Made by a program: the position numbers and the translations under genes
Notes under the pieces: model-generated
The model's input: the letters and a program-made list of their open reading frames with translations, nothing else
The model's database searches: none
Told to the model about the DNA's origin: nothing
Shown: positions 44,858 to 53,906 of the stretch, one piece after another
How positions within the stretch are numbered: position 1 is the first letter of the stretch
Layout: each line of letters begins with the position of its first letter
Assembly: GCF_009601505.1 (NCBI RefSeq)
Contig: NZ_WITC01000008.1
Coordinates: forward strand, 1-54,958
Direction of reading: 5' to 3'
Length of the DNA: 54,958 bases
Source of the DNA: Sinorhizobium terangae
GTDB taxonomy: Bacteria > Pseudomonadota > Alphaproteobacteria > Rhizobiales > Rhizobiaceae

Positions 44858-45928
44858 TTAGAGCATTGAGCTCGGGTCGAAATTGACGACGACCTCGCTC
44901 CACGAATCGTATTTGTCGGCCGGCAGTCCCTTGAAGGGTGCGGATTTGAGGATGGCGCGGCGAGCGCCGCCCATGAGCGCCCGGCGCGCCGCATCGGAGC
45001 CACCGCTCGCTTCCACTTCGGGCTCGCCGATCAGCTCGCCATTCGGGTCGAGCCGCATCGTTACCTTGATGCGGACATCAGCCGCGTCGGCCATGCCGGG
45101 GATGATCGACCAGTTGTTCTGGATCTGCCCGCGAAGCGCGTCCATTTCGCTCTGCGAAAGCGTGTTGCCGCTGGTCGTCTTCTTGCCGCCGAGCGCCGCC
45201 TCCTCGGTCGAGCGCTTCGCGCCGCCGCCGGAGGATTCCTGCTTGTTGAGCAGCGCCGCGATCTCGTCGGCATTGAAGTCGCTCTCCTTGGCGGAGGACG
45301 CCTTCTTCTGCTCCTTCTTGGTCTCTTCCTTCTTGCGCTCCGGTGTCTTTGCCGTCTGCGCCGGCTTTTCAACCTTGGGCTTGGCCATCGGGGTCGGCAC
45401 CTTGTCCGGCAATGCCTCGGCCTCCGGGTTTTCGGCCGGCTGCTCTTCGGCCGGGGCCGGTTCCGGCTTGGTCTCGGGCTTTACCTCCTGCTTCGGCTCG
45501 GGCAGCGCCGCGACTTCCGTGGCGGGCTCGGAGGCCGGCTCGGGTTCCTCGACCTTCTCGATCTCCTCCTTGACGGGATCCGGTGTCGGCAGCGCCTTCT
45601 CGGTCTTCTCCGGCGCGGCCGCCGATTCATTCTGGACCGGCTTCGTGTTGGGCGTCGGCGGTGTCTTTAGGTCCACGTCGTTGTCGCCGACGTTCTCGGC
45701 GTTCTCGACCGGCGTCGGCTTCTTGGTCGGAACCGGGGAAGCCTTTTCCTTCGCGGGAGCCTTCTTGTCACCCTGCTGGATCTGCGTGATCGATTCGATC
45801 GGGACGATGTCGACGGGCAACGCCTCGACATCCGCGACCTCGAAGTCGGCCGGGCTACCGAGCGAAACCAGCGCCCAGGTCAGTACCAGGGCGTGGAGGA
45901 CAGCAGATGTTGCGAGACTGCCCTTCAT
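44858..45928 (-). CDS. tolA: TolA, inner-membrane anchor and periplasmic lever
   Basis: The 356-residue protein has one N-terminal membrane helix (SAVLHALVLTWALVSLGSPA), a long Pro/Glu/Lys-rich, partly helical arm (about 55-255, with VPTKKPTPVENAENVGDND) and a short C-terminal domain (MDALRGQIQNNWSIIPGMAD, then KVTMRLDPNGELIGEPEVEA). The helix carries the SHLS-like pattern needed for TolQR contact. The C-terminal domain is of the alphaproteobacterial, TonB-like form. The gene starts ten bases after tolR. Confidence 0.93.
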   Translation of the reverse strand: MKGSLATSAVLHALVLTWALVSLGSPADFEVADVEALPVDIVPIESITQIQQGDKKAPAKEKASPVPTKKPTPVENAENVGDNDVDLKTPPTPNTKPVQNESAAAPEKTEKALPTPDPVKEEIEKVEEPEPASEPATEVAALPEPKQEVKPETKPEPAPAEEQPAENPEAEALPDKVPTPMAKPKVEKPAQTAKTPERKKEETKKEQKKASSAKESDFNADEIAALLNKQESSGGGAKRSTEEAALGGKKTTSGNTLSQSEMDALRGQIQNNWSIIPGMADAADVRIKVTMRLDPNGELIGEPEVEASGGSDAARRALMGGARRAILKSAPFKGLPADKYDSWSEVVVNFDPSSML

Positions 45929-45937
45929 GACCGGGGA

Positions 45938-46390
45938 TCACTTTTCCTGTTCTTGAAGCGTGACAAGGCCGAGGTTCTTGAAACCGGCCGCGGAGATCCG
46001 CGCCATGACCTTCATCACCGTGCCGTAGTCGGCATTCGTGTCGCCGCGCACATAGATGCGCTCGTTGTAGCCGGTGGTGGCAATGGCCTCGAGTTTCGGA
46101 ACGACCTCGTCGATCCCGATCGGCGTTTCCTGCAGGAAGATTTCACCGGCCGGATTGACCGAAACGGTAATCGGCTGGGTATCGGAGTTGAGCGCCTTGG
46201 CCTGCGTCTCCGGCAAATCGATCGGCACACCCACCGTCATCATCGGTGCCGCCACCATGAAGATGATGAGCAGCACCAGCATCACGTCCACGAAGGGCGT
46301 GACGTTGATTTCGCTCATGATCGCCTTCTTGCCATTGCGCCGACGGCGCCCGCCGCCCGAACCCTTGGCTCCGCCAACTGCCATACCCAT
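45938..46390 (-). CDS. tolR: TolR, proton-channel component of the Tol system
   Basis: The 150-residue ExbD/TolR protein has one membrane helix with the essential Asp in [18 protein letters not shown] and a periplasmic domain ([20 protein letters not shown] and [19 protein letters not shown]). With TolQ it converts proton motive force to work on TolA. A Gly/Arg-rich stretch ([17 protein letters not shown]) precedes the helix, as in other rhizobia. ATG 46390 or 46384 may be the start. It lies 27 bases downstream of tolQ. Confidence 0.95.
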   Translation of the reverse strand: MGMAVGGAKGSGGGRRRRNGKKAIMSEINVTPFVDVMLVLLIIFMVAAPMMTVGVPIDLPETQAKALNSDTQPITVSVNPAGEIFLQETPIGIDEVVPKLEAIATTGYNERIYVRGDTNADYGTVMKVMARISAAGFKNLGLVTLQEQEK

Positions 46391-46417
46391 CAGCGTGGTC
46401 TCCGTGCTCGAGGGTCG

Positions 46418-47137
46418 TTATTGCGCGGCCTGGCGCGAGGACTGCAGCTTCTCGTCGATCTGCCGCGACAGGATGGCGGAGAACTCGTCGGCAAAGGCTT
46501 CCATGCGCGCCGTCAGCTTGCCGGCATCGGCGGAAAACTTGTTGTAGGCGATAACGGCCGGAATAGCGGCGAGCAGGCCGATAGCGGTCGCAAGAAGCGC
46601 CTCGGCGATACCGGGCGCGACAACGGCAAGGTTGGTCGATTTCGACCCGGCGATTGCCTGGAACGAGGTCATGATACCAACGACGGTGCCGAAGAGACCG
46701 ATGAAGGGAGCGGCCGAGCCGATGGTCGCGAGCGAGCCGAGCCTTGCCTCGAGTGTCTCCGATTCACGGGCGAGCGTCACGTCCATGGCGCGGTCGATAC
46801 GCATCTGCAGGCCGATCGGCGAGCGGGCGCCGCGCTCGAAGCTCTTCTTCCATTCGCGCATCGCGGAGACGAAGATCGCGCCCATGCCGGCCGTCTGCCG
46901 GTCGGAGAGCGTGCGATAGAGCTCTTCGAGCGATTGGCCGGACCAGAAAACCTGCTCGAAATTATCGAGCTGACGGCGAACACGGCCGTAGTTCAAAGTC
47001 TTGTCGACGACGATACCCCAGGTCCAGACAGAGGCCGCGATCAACCCCAGCATGACCAGCTTCACGACAAAGCCCGCTTCCATGAACAGCGACCAGAGGG
47101 TCACATCGCTCGTCGCGGCCAATCCAACCTGTTCCAT
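46418..47137 (-). CDS. tolQ: TolQ, proton-channel component of the Tol system
   Basis: The 239-residue MotA/TolQ/ExbB protein has three membrane helices: [20 protein letters not shown] near the N-terminus, then [20 protein letters not shown] and [20 protein letters not shown]. It forms the motor with TolR. I chose ATG 47137, which gives the usual length; the frame stays open to 47248. It heads the tolQRAB block. In most proteobacteria ybgC lies directly upstream, but here ku-ligD is placed between, on the other strand. A CtrA-like box stands about 200 bases upstream. Confidence 0.95.
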   Translation of the reverse strand: MEQVGLAATSDVTLWSLFMEAGFVVKLVMLGLIAASVWTWGIVVDKTLNYGRVRRQLDNFEQVFWSGQSLEELYRTLSDRQTAGMGAIFVSAMREWKKSFERGARSPIGLQMRIDRAMDVTLARESETLEARLGSLATIGSAAPFIGLFGTVVGIMTSFQAIAGSKSTNLAVVAPGIAEALLATAIGLLAAIPAVIAYNKFSADAGKLTARMEAFADEFSAILSRQIDEKLQSSRQAAQ

Positions 47138-47331
47138 CGTTTCCAGTCCCCGAATCCAAATACCCGGCAAGAGCGGTTCATGCTCATGACCGGGTCGCCC
47201 AAACGTCCTGTTGCAAAAATGCCCCGGCATCGCCGCTGATCGCGGCATTGCGATCTAATGCTTCAGGTTGCCTTCTTGCCGTCAATTTTGGTCAAAGGAT
47301 GACGTGCACTGCACAAATCCTAATGCACGGA

Positions 47332-47352
47332 TTAAGACACCATTATGGTTAA
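47332..47352. promoter_or_regulatory. CtrA-like box upstream of tolQ
   Basis: TTAA-GACACCA-TTAT (47332-47346) differs from the full consensus in one base and overlaps ATGGTTAA (47345-47352), the reverse of the short CtrA box TTAACCAT. It lies about 195 bases before tolQ and 75 bases before the small plus-strand gene. Confidence 0.5.
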
Positions 47353-47426
47353 AGGAATGTTACCGGGCAGACATTCCTGTGGCGGACGCTCTGGAACTTC
47401 ACCACGCTATCGCACGTTTTCCCCGC

Positions 47427-47711
47427 ATGACGCTCCAGATGTCCGGAAAAGAGAAATCAGCGCCATCGCGGCTCGACCCCCGCGACCGCTTGATCCTTGC
47501 GCTCTATGCGCAATTGAAGGCCGAGCGAGAGACACGCTGCGCCTTCGAGGAGGCGATCGCAAACGGTGTGCTTTCGAAGGAAGTGCTCCAGGCACTGCTT
47601 GCCGATCCCGTCCCCACCGTCACCGGCGAGCACATCGCTGCCATCGAACGCGTGCTTGCGCGTGACCCTCCTCGCAACGAGCCGGAGCCGCGCCGCAGGC
47701 TCGGCCGGTGA
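47427..47711 (+). CDS. small hypothetical protein upstream of ku
   Basis: The 94-residue hydrophilic, mostly helical protein (RDRLILALYAQLKAERETRC, then AFEEAIANGVLSKEVLQALL) has no signal peptide or recognised domain. The start is unclear: ATG 47427 and ATG 47439 both lack a ribosome site. It ends 11 bases before the ku start on the same strand, so it may be co-transcribed with ku and ligD; a link to end joining is only positional. GC3-rich codon use supports coding. Confidence 0.5.
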   Translation: MTLQMSGKEKSAPSRLDPRDRLILALYAQLKAERETRCAFEEAIANGVLSKEVLQALLADPVPTVTGEHIAAIERVLARDPPRNEPEPRRRLGR

Positions 47712-47722
47712 ATGGAGGAACG

Positions 47723-48576
47723 ATGGCGGCTCGCGCACTTTGGAAAGGTCAACTTCGTCTCTCGCTGGTTTCGATCCCGGTCGAGCTGTTCAGTGCGACC
47801 CGCTCGGGCGCCAGCGTCTCATTCCGCCAGATCCATAAACCTTCGGGCAAGCCGATCCACTACCAGAAGGTGGTGGAAGGCGTCGGGCCCGTCGACGTCG
47901 ACGATATCGTCAAGGGCTACGAATACGAGGACGACAAATACGTTCTCCTCGAACCGAAGGAGGTGGATTCGATCAAGCTCGAGACAAAGAAGACCCTGGA
48001 ACTGGTTCAATTCGTCGGCGTCGCCGACATCTCGCCCCTCTATTTCGACAAGCCGTACTATCTCGTCCCGGCAGATGAACTTGCGGAGGATGCCTACCGG
48101 GTCGTGCGCGACGCGCTCCGGCAATCGGAAAGGATCGGCCTGGGTCAACTGACACTGAGAGGCCGCGAATATCTGGCGGCGGTCAACCCTGCGGCGACGG
48201 CCTGCTGCTGGAGACGCTGCGCTATGCCGACGAATTGCGGAAGGCCGACCCGATGTTTTCCGACATCTCCGGCAAGAAAGCTGAAAAGGAGCTGCTGGAG
48301 GTCGCCAGCGCCCTTATTGAGAAGAAAACCGCGCCCTTCGACGCCAACGCCTTCAAGGACAACTACACGGCAGCGCTGAAGGAGCTCGTCAAGCGCAAGA
48401 TGAAATGCAAGTCGACGCGGGTCGCCGTCGAGGAAGGTGAACGGCCGGAGCGGCGTGGGGACAATGTCGTCGACCTGATGGCGGCGCTGAAGAAGAGCCT
48501 CGAAGGCGGCGAGGGGAAGAAGCCGCAGCCAAAGGCGCAATCCTCCTCGCGCCGCGGCCGGCGGAAATCGGCGTGA
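47723..48576 (+). pseudogene. ku: Ku end-binding protein gene, broken by a frameshift
   Basis: The first part, from ATG 47723 behind GGAGGAACG, reads a normal Ku core (AARALWKGQLRLSLVSIPVE, then IHYQKVVEGVGPVDVDDIVK and FDKPYYLVPADELAEDAYRV). After REYLAAV (48182-48184) the frame is lost and runs into about 65 nonsense codons. Ku sequence resumes one frame over as PCGDGLLLETLRYADELRK and continues to a basic tail (RRGRRKSA) at 48576. One base is missing from a lysine codon at about 48185-48187, before a CCC run. Restored length would be about 284 residues. Ku recruits LigD to broken ends; the intact ligD follows. A sequencing error is an alternative to true loss. Confidence 0.85.
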
Positions 48577-48585
48577 GGACGATCC

Positions 48586-51183
48586 ATGGCTGCTCGCAAC
48601 GAACCCCTTTCCGAATACAACCGACGCCGCGACTTTGCGAGGACGAGCGAGCCCAAGGGAACCGTCGCCCGGGGACATGCCGGCAGAAAACGCTTTCTGG
48701 TCCAGAAACACGATGCCACCCGCTTGCATTACGACTTCCGGCTCGAATGGGAGGGTGTGCTTAAAAGCTGGGCCGTAACGCGCGGCCCTAGCCTCGATCC
48801 CGAAGACAAGCGCCTTGCGGTGCGCACCGAGGACCATCCCTTGGCCTATGGCGACTTCGAAGGCACGATACCGGAAGAGGAATATGGCGGCGGCACGGTC
48901 ATGCTTTGGGATACCGGCTGGTGGGAGCCGGATGACGACCCAACCCAAGGCCTGAAGAAGGGCAAACTCTCGTTTCAATTGCACGGGAAGCGGATGAGCG
49001 GCGGCTGGGCGCTGGTGCGCATGCGGCCGCGAGATGATGAGAAGCGCGAAAACTGGCTGCTGATCAAGGAAAAGGACAAGGACGCCTCGGACGATGGAGA
49101 ACGCCTCGTTGAAGACAACCTGACGAGTGTCCGTACCGGCCGCACCATGGATGAAATTGCTGAAGGCAAGGGCGAAAAGCGGGGGCGGGTCTGGCATTCG
49201 AACAAGAGCACGGCCGCCAATCTCAAGGCCGGCGCGGTTGCCAAGAACGACAATCGACGCAAGCCCACGACCCGAAAATCCTCCGGAAAGCTGCCCGCCT
49301 TCAAGGCACCGCAGCTTGCAACCCTGGTCACGAAGGTACCCGCCGGAGACGAATGGCTGAACGAAGCCAAGTTCGATGGCTACCGCTTGATGGCTGCTGT
49401 TGGCGGCGGCACCGTCCGCTGCTACACGCGCAATGGTCTCGACTGGACCGAGAAGTTTCCGGCCATTGCCTCCGCACTTGCAGAGCTTGATTGCAAGTCC
49501 GCCCTGATCGACGGTGAAGTGGTGGCGCTGTCGGATGAAGGCTCGACTTTTTCGGCCCTGCAAAGGGCGATGAGGACCGGCGCCAGCACACGGCTTTACG
49601 CTTTCGATCTCGTCGAACTCGACGGCAAGGACCTGAGCCGCAAGCCGCTTATCGAGCGAAAGGAACGGCTGAAAGCCTTGGTCGACACGCTCGGCCCCAC
49701 CTCGACCGTCCAGTACAGCGAGCATATTCAAGGCAAAGCCGAGCACGTGCTCGCCGCCATTTGCAAGGCCGGACAGGAAGGGATTATCGCGAAGGAGGCG
49801 AATGCTCCCTATCGCAGCGGACGCACCCGAAGCTGGCTGAAGGTCAAATGTACGAAACGCCAGGAGTTCGTCATCGGCGGCTACACCCCGTCGACGAAAA
49901 AAGGGCGCGCCTTCGCCTCGATCCTTCTCGGCACCTTCGAGGGTGATAAACTGGTCTACCGCGGCGGCGTCGGCACCGGCTTCGGGCAGAAGACCATGGA
50001 AGAGCTTGCGGCCGCCTTCGCAAGGCGAAAGCGCAAGACGTCACCGTTCGACAGCGTGCCAAAAGAAAGGAACCGGGATTCCGTCTGGCTGAAGCCCGAT
50101 CTTGTGGCAGAGGTGGACTTCACCGAGCTTACCCATGACGGACATATCCGCCACGGCTCATTCGAGGGATTGCGCGAGGACAAGGAGGCCAAAGCCGTGA
50201 AACTGGAAAGACCGAACCCCACGGACGCCGCGGCGGAGACCGGGAAGGGCAAACGCGCGACGAGGGCACGGACAGTGGCGCCTGCGAAGGGCGATGCCGA
50301 TATCCTCGGGATCCGCATATCGCATCCGGACCGCGTTCTCTTTGCCGGCCAGGGCGTCACCAAGATCGACCTTGCCCGCTACTATGCAGTCGTTGCGGAC
50401 AGGATGCTGCCCTTCGCGGCCAACCATCCCGTTTCGCTGGTGCGCTGCCCGCAAGGCGGACAGCGGCAGTGCTTCTATCAGAAACATGCCAGCGACGGTT
50501 TTCCGAAGGAGATTCGTGAAGTTCCGATCGAGGAGGCGTCGGGCGAAACCGAGAAATACATGTACGTTCGCGATGCGAAAGGTCTCGTTGCCGCCGTGCA
50601 AATGGGTACGCTGGAGTTTCACATCTGGGGTGCAACGATCGACCGGCTGGAAAAGCCCGATCGCCTGGTTTTCGATCTCGACCCGGATCCCAGTGTCGAC
50701 TTCGCCACCGTCAAGGCGGCTGCCGCCAGCCTGAGGGATGAACTTGCCAATATCGGCCTCAGAACGGTTGCCATGGTAACGGGCGGTAAGGGTGTCCACG
50801 TCATTGTGCCGCTTCGACCGCATGCCGAGTGGGACGAGGCCAAGGGGTTCGCCAAGAAGATGGCGCAGCGTTTCGCAGATCGCGATCCGGACAACTTCAT
50901 CGCCACCATGTCGAAGGCCAAGCGCAAGGGCCGGATCTTCATCGACTGGCTCAGGAACGACCGCGGCGCAACGGCGATTTGCCCCTACTCCACCCGCGCC
51001 CGGGAGGGCGGGCCGATTGCGACACCGGTCGACTGGGATGAGCTCGAGGATCTTGAGGCCGCCAACACATTCCACATTCCGGACATTCTTGAACGCATCG
51101 AATCCGGCACCGATCCGTGGGCGGATATCGGCGAAATCAGGCAGTCGCTGACGAAGAAAATACTGAGTTCGGTCGGCGACTGA
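48586..51183 (+). CDS. ligD: ATP-dependent DNA ligase LigD (PE-LIG-POL)
   Basis: The 865-residue enzyme seals double-strand breaks in bacterial end joining. Domain order is 3'-phosphoesterase (residues about 35-170, with His42, His48, Asp50 and His84 as in the Pseudomonas enzyme), ATP ligase (about 240-540, adenylated Lys262 in EAKFDGYRL) and primase-polymerase (about 570-860, metal pair in LVFDLDPDPSVDF and VTGGKGVHVIVPL). All catalytic motifs are intact. ATG 48586 is nine bases after the ku stop. With the neighbouring ku frameshifted, LigD would need a Ku from elsewhere; rhizobia usually carry several ku genes. Confidence 0.95.
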   Translation: MAARNEPLSEYNRRRDFARTSEPKGTVARGHAGRKRFLVQKHDATRLHYDFRLEWEGVLKSWAVTRGPSLDPEDKRLAVRTEDHPLAYGDFEGTIPEEEYGGGTVMLWDTGWWEPDDDPTQGLKKGKLSFQLHGKRMSGGWALVRMRPRDDEKRENWLLIKEKDKDASDDGERLVEDNLTSVRTGRTMDEIAEGKGEKRGRVWHSNKSTAANLKAGAVAKNDNRRKPTTRKSSGKLPAFKAPQLATLVTKVPAGDEWLNEAKFDGYRLMAAVGGGTVRCYTRNGLDWTEKFPAIASALAELDCKSALIDGEVVALSDEGSTFSALQRAMRTGASTRLYAFDLVELDGKDLSRKPLIERKERLKALVDTLGPTSTVQYSEHIQGKAEHVLAAICKAGQEGIIAKEANAPYRSGRTRSWLKVKCTKRQEFVIGGYTPSTKKGRAFASILLGTFEGDKLVYRGGVGTGFGQKTMEELAAAFARRKRKTSPFDSVPKERNRDSVWLKPDLVAEVDFTELTHDGHIRHGSFEGLREDKEAKAVKLERPNPTDAAAETGKGKRATRARTVAPAKGDADILGIRISHPDRVLFAGQGVTKIDLARYYAVVADRMLPFAANHPVSLVRCPQGGQRQCFYQKHASDGFPKEIREVPIEEASGETEKYMYVRDAKGLVAAVQMGTLEFHIWGATIDRLEKPDRLVFDLDPDPSVDFATVKAAAASLRDELANIGLRTVAMVTGGKGVHVIVPLRPHAEWDEAKGFAKKMAQRFADRDPDNFIATMSKAKRKGRIFIDWLRNDRGATAICPYSTRAREGGPIATPVDWDELEDLEAANTFHIPDILERIESGTDPWADIGEIRQSLTKKILSSVGD

Positions 51184-51212
51184 TCTTCGACCACTGAGAC
51201 TTCATGGCCGGG

Positions 51213-51680
51213 TCACTCGACCCGAGTCGGAATCTTGTGCCCTGCGGCGAGGAACTTTATCGCCAGCGCTTCCGGCAAGCGGCGCGGTCGGCCCTGCCCG
51301 TTGATAACGGCGATGATGACCTTGGCGGCGATCAGCAGGGTGCCGTCGCGACGGACCTCCTGCTGCAGCACCATTTTGGCACCACCCGCCTTCTCGGTCG
51401 TCGTCTCGATCGTCAGGATGTCGTCCATGCGCGCCGGCAACTTGAAGTCGATCTCCATGCGGTGAACGACGAAGACGAGGCCTTCCGTATCGCCTTCTAT
51501 GGCAAGCGATGCCTGCTCGACGCCGAGCAGCCGCAGATAGTCGGTTCTGGCCCGCTCCATGAAATGCAGGTAGCGCGCATGATAGACGACGCCGGAAAAA
51601 TCGGTGTCCTCGTAATAGACCCGCTGCACGAGTCGGTGGCCGTTCTCGGTCAGTTCGCCCGCGAGCGAAATTAGTGACAT
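51213..51680 (-). CDS. ybgC: acyl-CoA thioesterase YbgC
   Basis: The 155-residue hotdog-fold thioesterase has the family signature VYYEDTDFSGVVYHARYLHF with the catalytic Asp, and MERARTDYLRLLGVEQ after it. YbgC proteins hydrolyse acyl-CoA or acyl-ACP and associate with phospholipid synthesis enzymes. In most proteobacteria ybgC is the first gene of the tol-pal operon. Here it points toward tolQ but is separated from it by 4 kb with ku-ligD. I chose ATG 51680. It is divergent from sqdB, with a 130-base control region. Confidence 0.93.
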   Translation of the reverse strand: MSLISLAGELTENGHRLVQRVYYEDTDFSGVVYHARYLHFMERARTDYLRLLGVEQASLAIEGDTEGLVFVVHRMEIDFKLPARMDDILTIETTTEKAGGAKMVLQQEVRRDGTLLIAAKVIIAVINGQGRPRRLPEALAIKFLAAGHKIPTRVE

Positions 51681-51810
51681 CGTCTCATTCTCCGGGAGGA
51701 TTCTTCTTTTCCTGTGCAGGAACAAAAAGCCATTTGCAAGCATTGCAGCTTTGTCACAATCCTATCCTATCACCTCACCATGTCCTTCTTCGCGATCAGG
51801 AGAACCGTGC

Positions 51811-53031
51811 ATGAAGATTGCAATCCTCGGCGGTGATGGTTTCGTCGGCTGGCCTACCGCGCTGCATCTATCCGATGCGGGCCACGACATCCATATTCTC
51901 GACAACCTTTCCCGCCGCTGGATCGATACGGAGCTCGGCGTGCAGTCGCTGACCCCGATGGACTCCATCCAGGAGCGCACCCGCATCTGGCATGCCGAGA
52001 CGGGCCGGCGCATCCACTTCAACCTGATCGACCTCGCCCGCGACTACGAACTCCTCAAGAACTGGCTTGCCGAGCACCGGCCGGATGCGATCGTCCATTT
52101 CGCCGAGCAGCGCGCCGCGCCCTATTCGATGAAGAGCGACCGGCACAAGAACTACACGGTCAACAACAACGTCAACGCCACCCACAACCTCCTCAATGCG
52201 CTGGTGGAATTGAGCCTCGACGCTCACCTCGTGCATCTCGGTACAATGGGCGTCTATGGTTATTCGACCGTCGGCGCGGCGATCCCCGAGGGCTATCTGC
52301 CGGTCGGGATCGAAACGACGGATGGCGAGACGGTGAGCCAGGAGATTCTTTATCCGTCCAATCCCGGCTCGATCTACCACATGACCAAGTGCCTCGATCA
52401 GCTTCTTTTCCAGTTCTACGCCAAGAACGATGGTCTCCGGATCACCGACCTGCACCAGGGCATCGTCTGGGGCACGCACACCGAACAGACGCGCCGGCAT
52501 CAGCAGCTCATCAACCGTTTCGACTATGACGGCGATTACGGCACGGTGCTCAACCGCTTCCTGATCCAGGCAGCAATCGGCTACCCACTGACGGTTCACG
52601 GCACCGGCGGCCAGACCCGCGCCTTCATCCATATCCAGGATTCGGTCCGCTGCATCGAGCTCGCGCTCAACAATCCGCCTGCGCGCGGCAGCCGTGTCGA
52701 GATTTTCAACCAGATGACCGAGACGCATCGCGTCCGTGATCTCGCCGAAATGATCGCCGCCATGACCGACTCCAGAATCGCCTGGCTGCCCAATCCCCGC
52801 AAGGAGGCCGCCGAGAACGACCTGGTGGTTCATAACGAGAAATTCCTGGCGCTGGGCCTCGATCCGATCCGCCTTCAGGACGGCCTGCTTTCGGAAATCG
52901 TCGATGTGGCAAAGAAATTCGCCTACCGCGTCGATCGTTCGCGTGTCCCGGCTGTCTCCGCCTGGACGAAGGACATTGCACCCTTGATCAATCACGATCC
53001 GGAAGGCAAGCGACTGAAATCCGTTTCATGA
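51811..53031 (+). CDS. sqdB: UDP-sulfoquinovose synthase SqdB
   Basis: The 406-residue SDR enzyme makes UDP-sulfoquinovose from UDP-glucose and sulfite, the head group donor for the sulfolipid SQDG. The NAD loop is ILGGDGFVGWPTALHLSDAG, the substrate-binding block is HFAEQRAAPYSMKS, and the catalytic Tyr and Lys lie in SIYHMTKCLDQL. GIVWGTHTEQTRRH is diagnostic of SqdB/SQD1. ATG 51811 follows AGGAG. It heads sqdB-sqdD-sqdC, each overlapping the next by four bases (ATGA). Sulfolipid replaces phospholipid under phosphate limitation; no Pho box was found by eye. Confidence 0.96.
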   Translation: MKIAILGGDGFVGWPTALHLSDAGHDIHILDNLSRRWIDTELGVQSLTPMDSIQERTRIWHAETGRRIHFNLIDLARDYELLKNWLAEHRPDAIVHFAEQRAAPYSMKSDRHKNYTVNNNVNATHNLLNALVELSLDAHLVHLGTMGVYGYSTVGAAIPEGYLPVGIETTDGETVSQEILYPSNPGSIYHMTKCLDQLLFQFYAKNDGLRITDLHQGIVWGTHTEQTRRHQQLINRFDYDGDYGTVLNRFLIQAAIGYPLTVHGTGGQTRAFIHIQDSVRCIELALNNPPARGSRVEIFNQMTETHRVRDLAEMIAAMTDSRIAWLPNPRKEAAENDLVVHNEKFLALGLDPIRLQDGLLSEIVDVAKKFAYRVDRSRVPAVSAWTKDIAPLINHDPEGKRLKSVS

Positions 53032-53906
53032 CCCCTGCGACGCCCCAGCCGGGGGGGCTCCGCCCCTCCTCGCCTCCTGCCGCCCGCCACGCCTTCGTGA
53101 CGCTCGTCACCAATGCCGAGTATGTGCTCGGCGCACGCGCACTGCTGCGGTCGATCCGGCTTACCCGAACGCCCGCAGATATCGTCGTGCTCTACACCGG
53201 CGGGGTGGATGCCGCCGCGCTCGAGCCGCTCACGCAATTCGATTGCCGCCTCGTCGAAACGGAGCTCCTGCCCCTTTCCGACGACTTCAACGCCCGCCAT
53301 GCGCGCCGCAACGTCCACGAGAAGGTGCCCTTCACCAAGGGCCGGAAACCCGAATTCCACTCGCCGCTCGACAATTTCTGCAAGCTCCGGCTCTGGCAGC
53401 TCGTCGAATACGAGCGCTGCGTCTTCATCGACGCCGATGCGATCGTCCTGCGTAACATCGACAAGCTCTTCCGCTACCCGGAATTTTCCGCCGCGCCGAA
53501 CGTCTACGAGAGCCTCGGCGATTTTCACCGACTGAATTCCGGCGTCTTCGTCGCGGAACCGTCGGTCGAGACGTTCGACAGGATGCTTGCGGTTCTGGAC
53601 GCGCCGGGGGCCTTCTGGCCCCGTACCGACCAGACATTCCTGCAGAGCTACTTTCCCGACTGGCACGGCCTGCCGGTGACGATGAACATGCTGCAATATG
53701 TCTGGTTCAATCTGCCGGCGCTCTGGGACTGGCGCTCGATCGGCGTATTGCATTACCAGTATGAGAAGCCGTGGGAGGCGGATCACCCGCGCGCCGACGC
53801 TCTTCGGCCGCTGATCGAGCTCTGGCACGCCTACCTGACTGGCGAGAATATTCCGGACCTCCACACGCTCGACAATCCGCCACAACCCGGCGCCCTGACC
53901 CCATGA
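53028..53906 (+). CDS. sqdD: glycosyltransferase SqdD of sulfolipid synthesis
   Basis: The 292-residue protein is a GT8-type (glycogenin-like) glycosyltransferase with RHAFVTLVTNAEYVLGARAL at the start and the metal DxD in CVFIDADAIVLRNIDKLF. LNSGVFVAEPSVETFDRML is the acceptor-side block. In Rhodobacter, SqdD is thought to move sulfoquinovose to diacylglycerol. It overlaps sqdB by four bases and sqdC by four. The Pro/Ser-rich first 20 residues are an unusual extension, and a later start is possible. The exact reaction is inferred from operon position. Confidence 0.87.
   Translation: MTPATPQPGGLRPSSPPAARHAFVTLVTNAEYVLGARALLRSIRLTRTPADIVVLYTGGVDAAALEPLTQFDCRLVETELLPLSDDFNARHARRNVHEKVPFTKGRKPEFHSPLDNFCKLRLWQLVEYERCVFIDADAIVLRNIDKLFRYPEFSAAPNVYESLGDFHRLNSGVFVAEPSVETFDRMLAVLDAPGAFWPRTDQTFLQSYFPDWHGLPVTMNMLQYVWFNLPALWDWRSIGVLHYQYEKPWEADHPRADALRPLIELWHAYLTGENIPDLHTLDNPPQPGALTP

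Noticed and set aside
51681..51810. Pho box upstream of sqdB
   Set aside because: Sulfolipid genes are often phosphate-regulated, but no pair of CTGTCAT-like direct repeats is visible between ybgC and sqdB.
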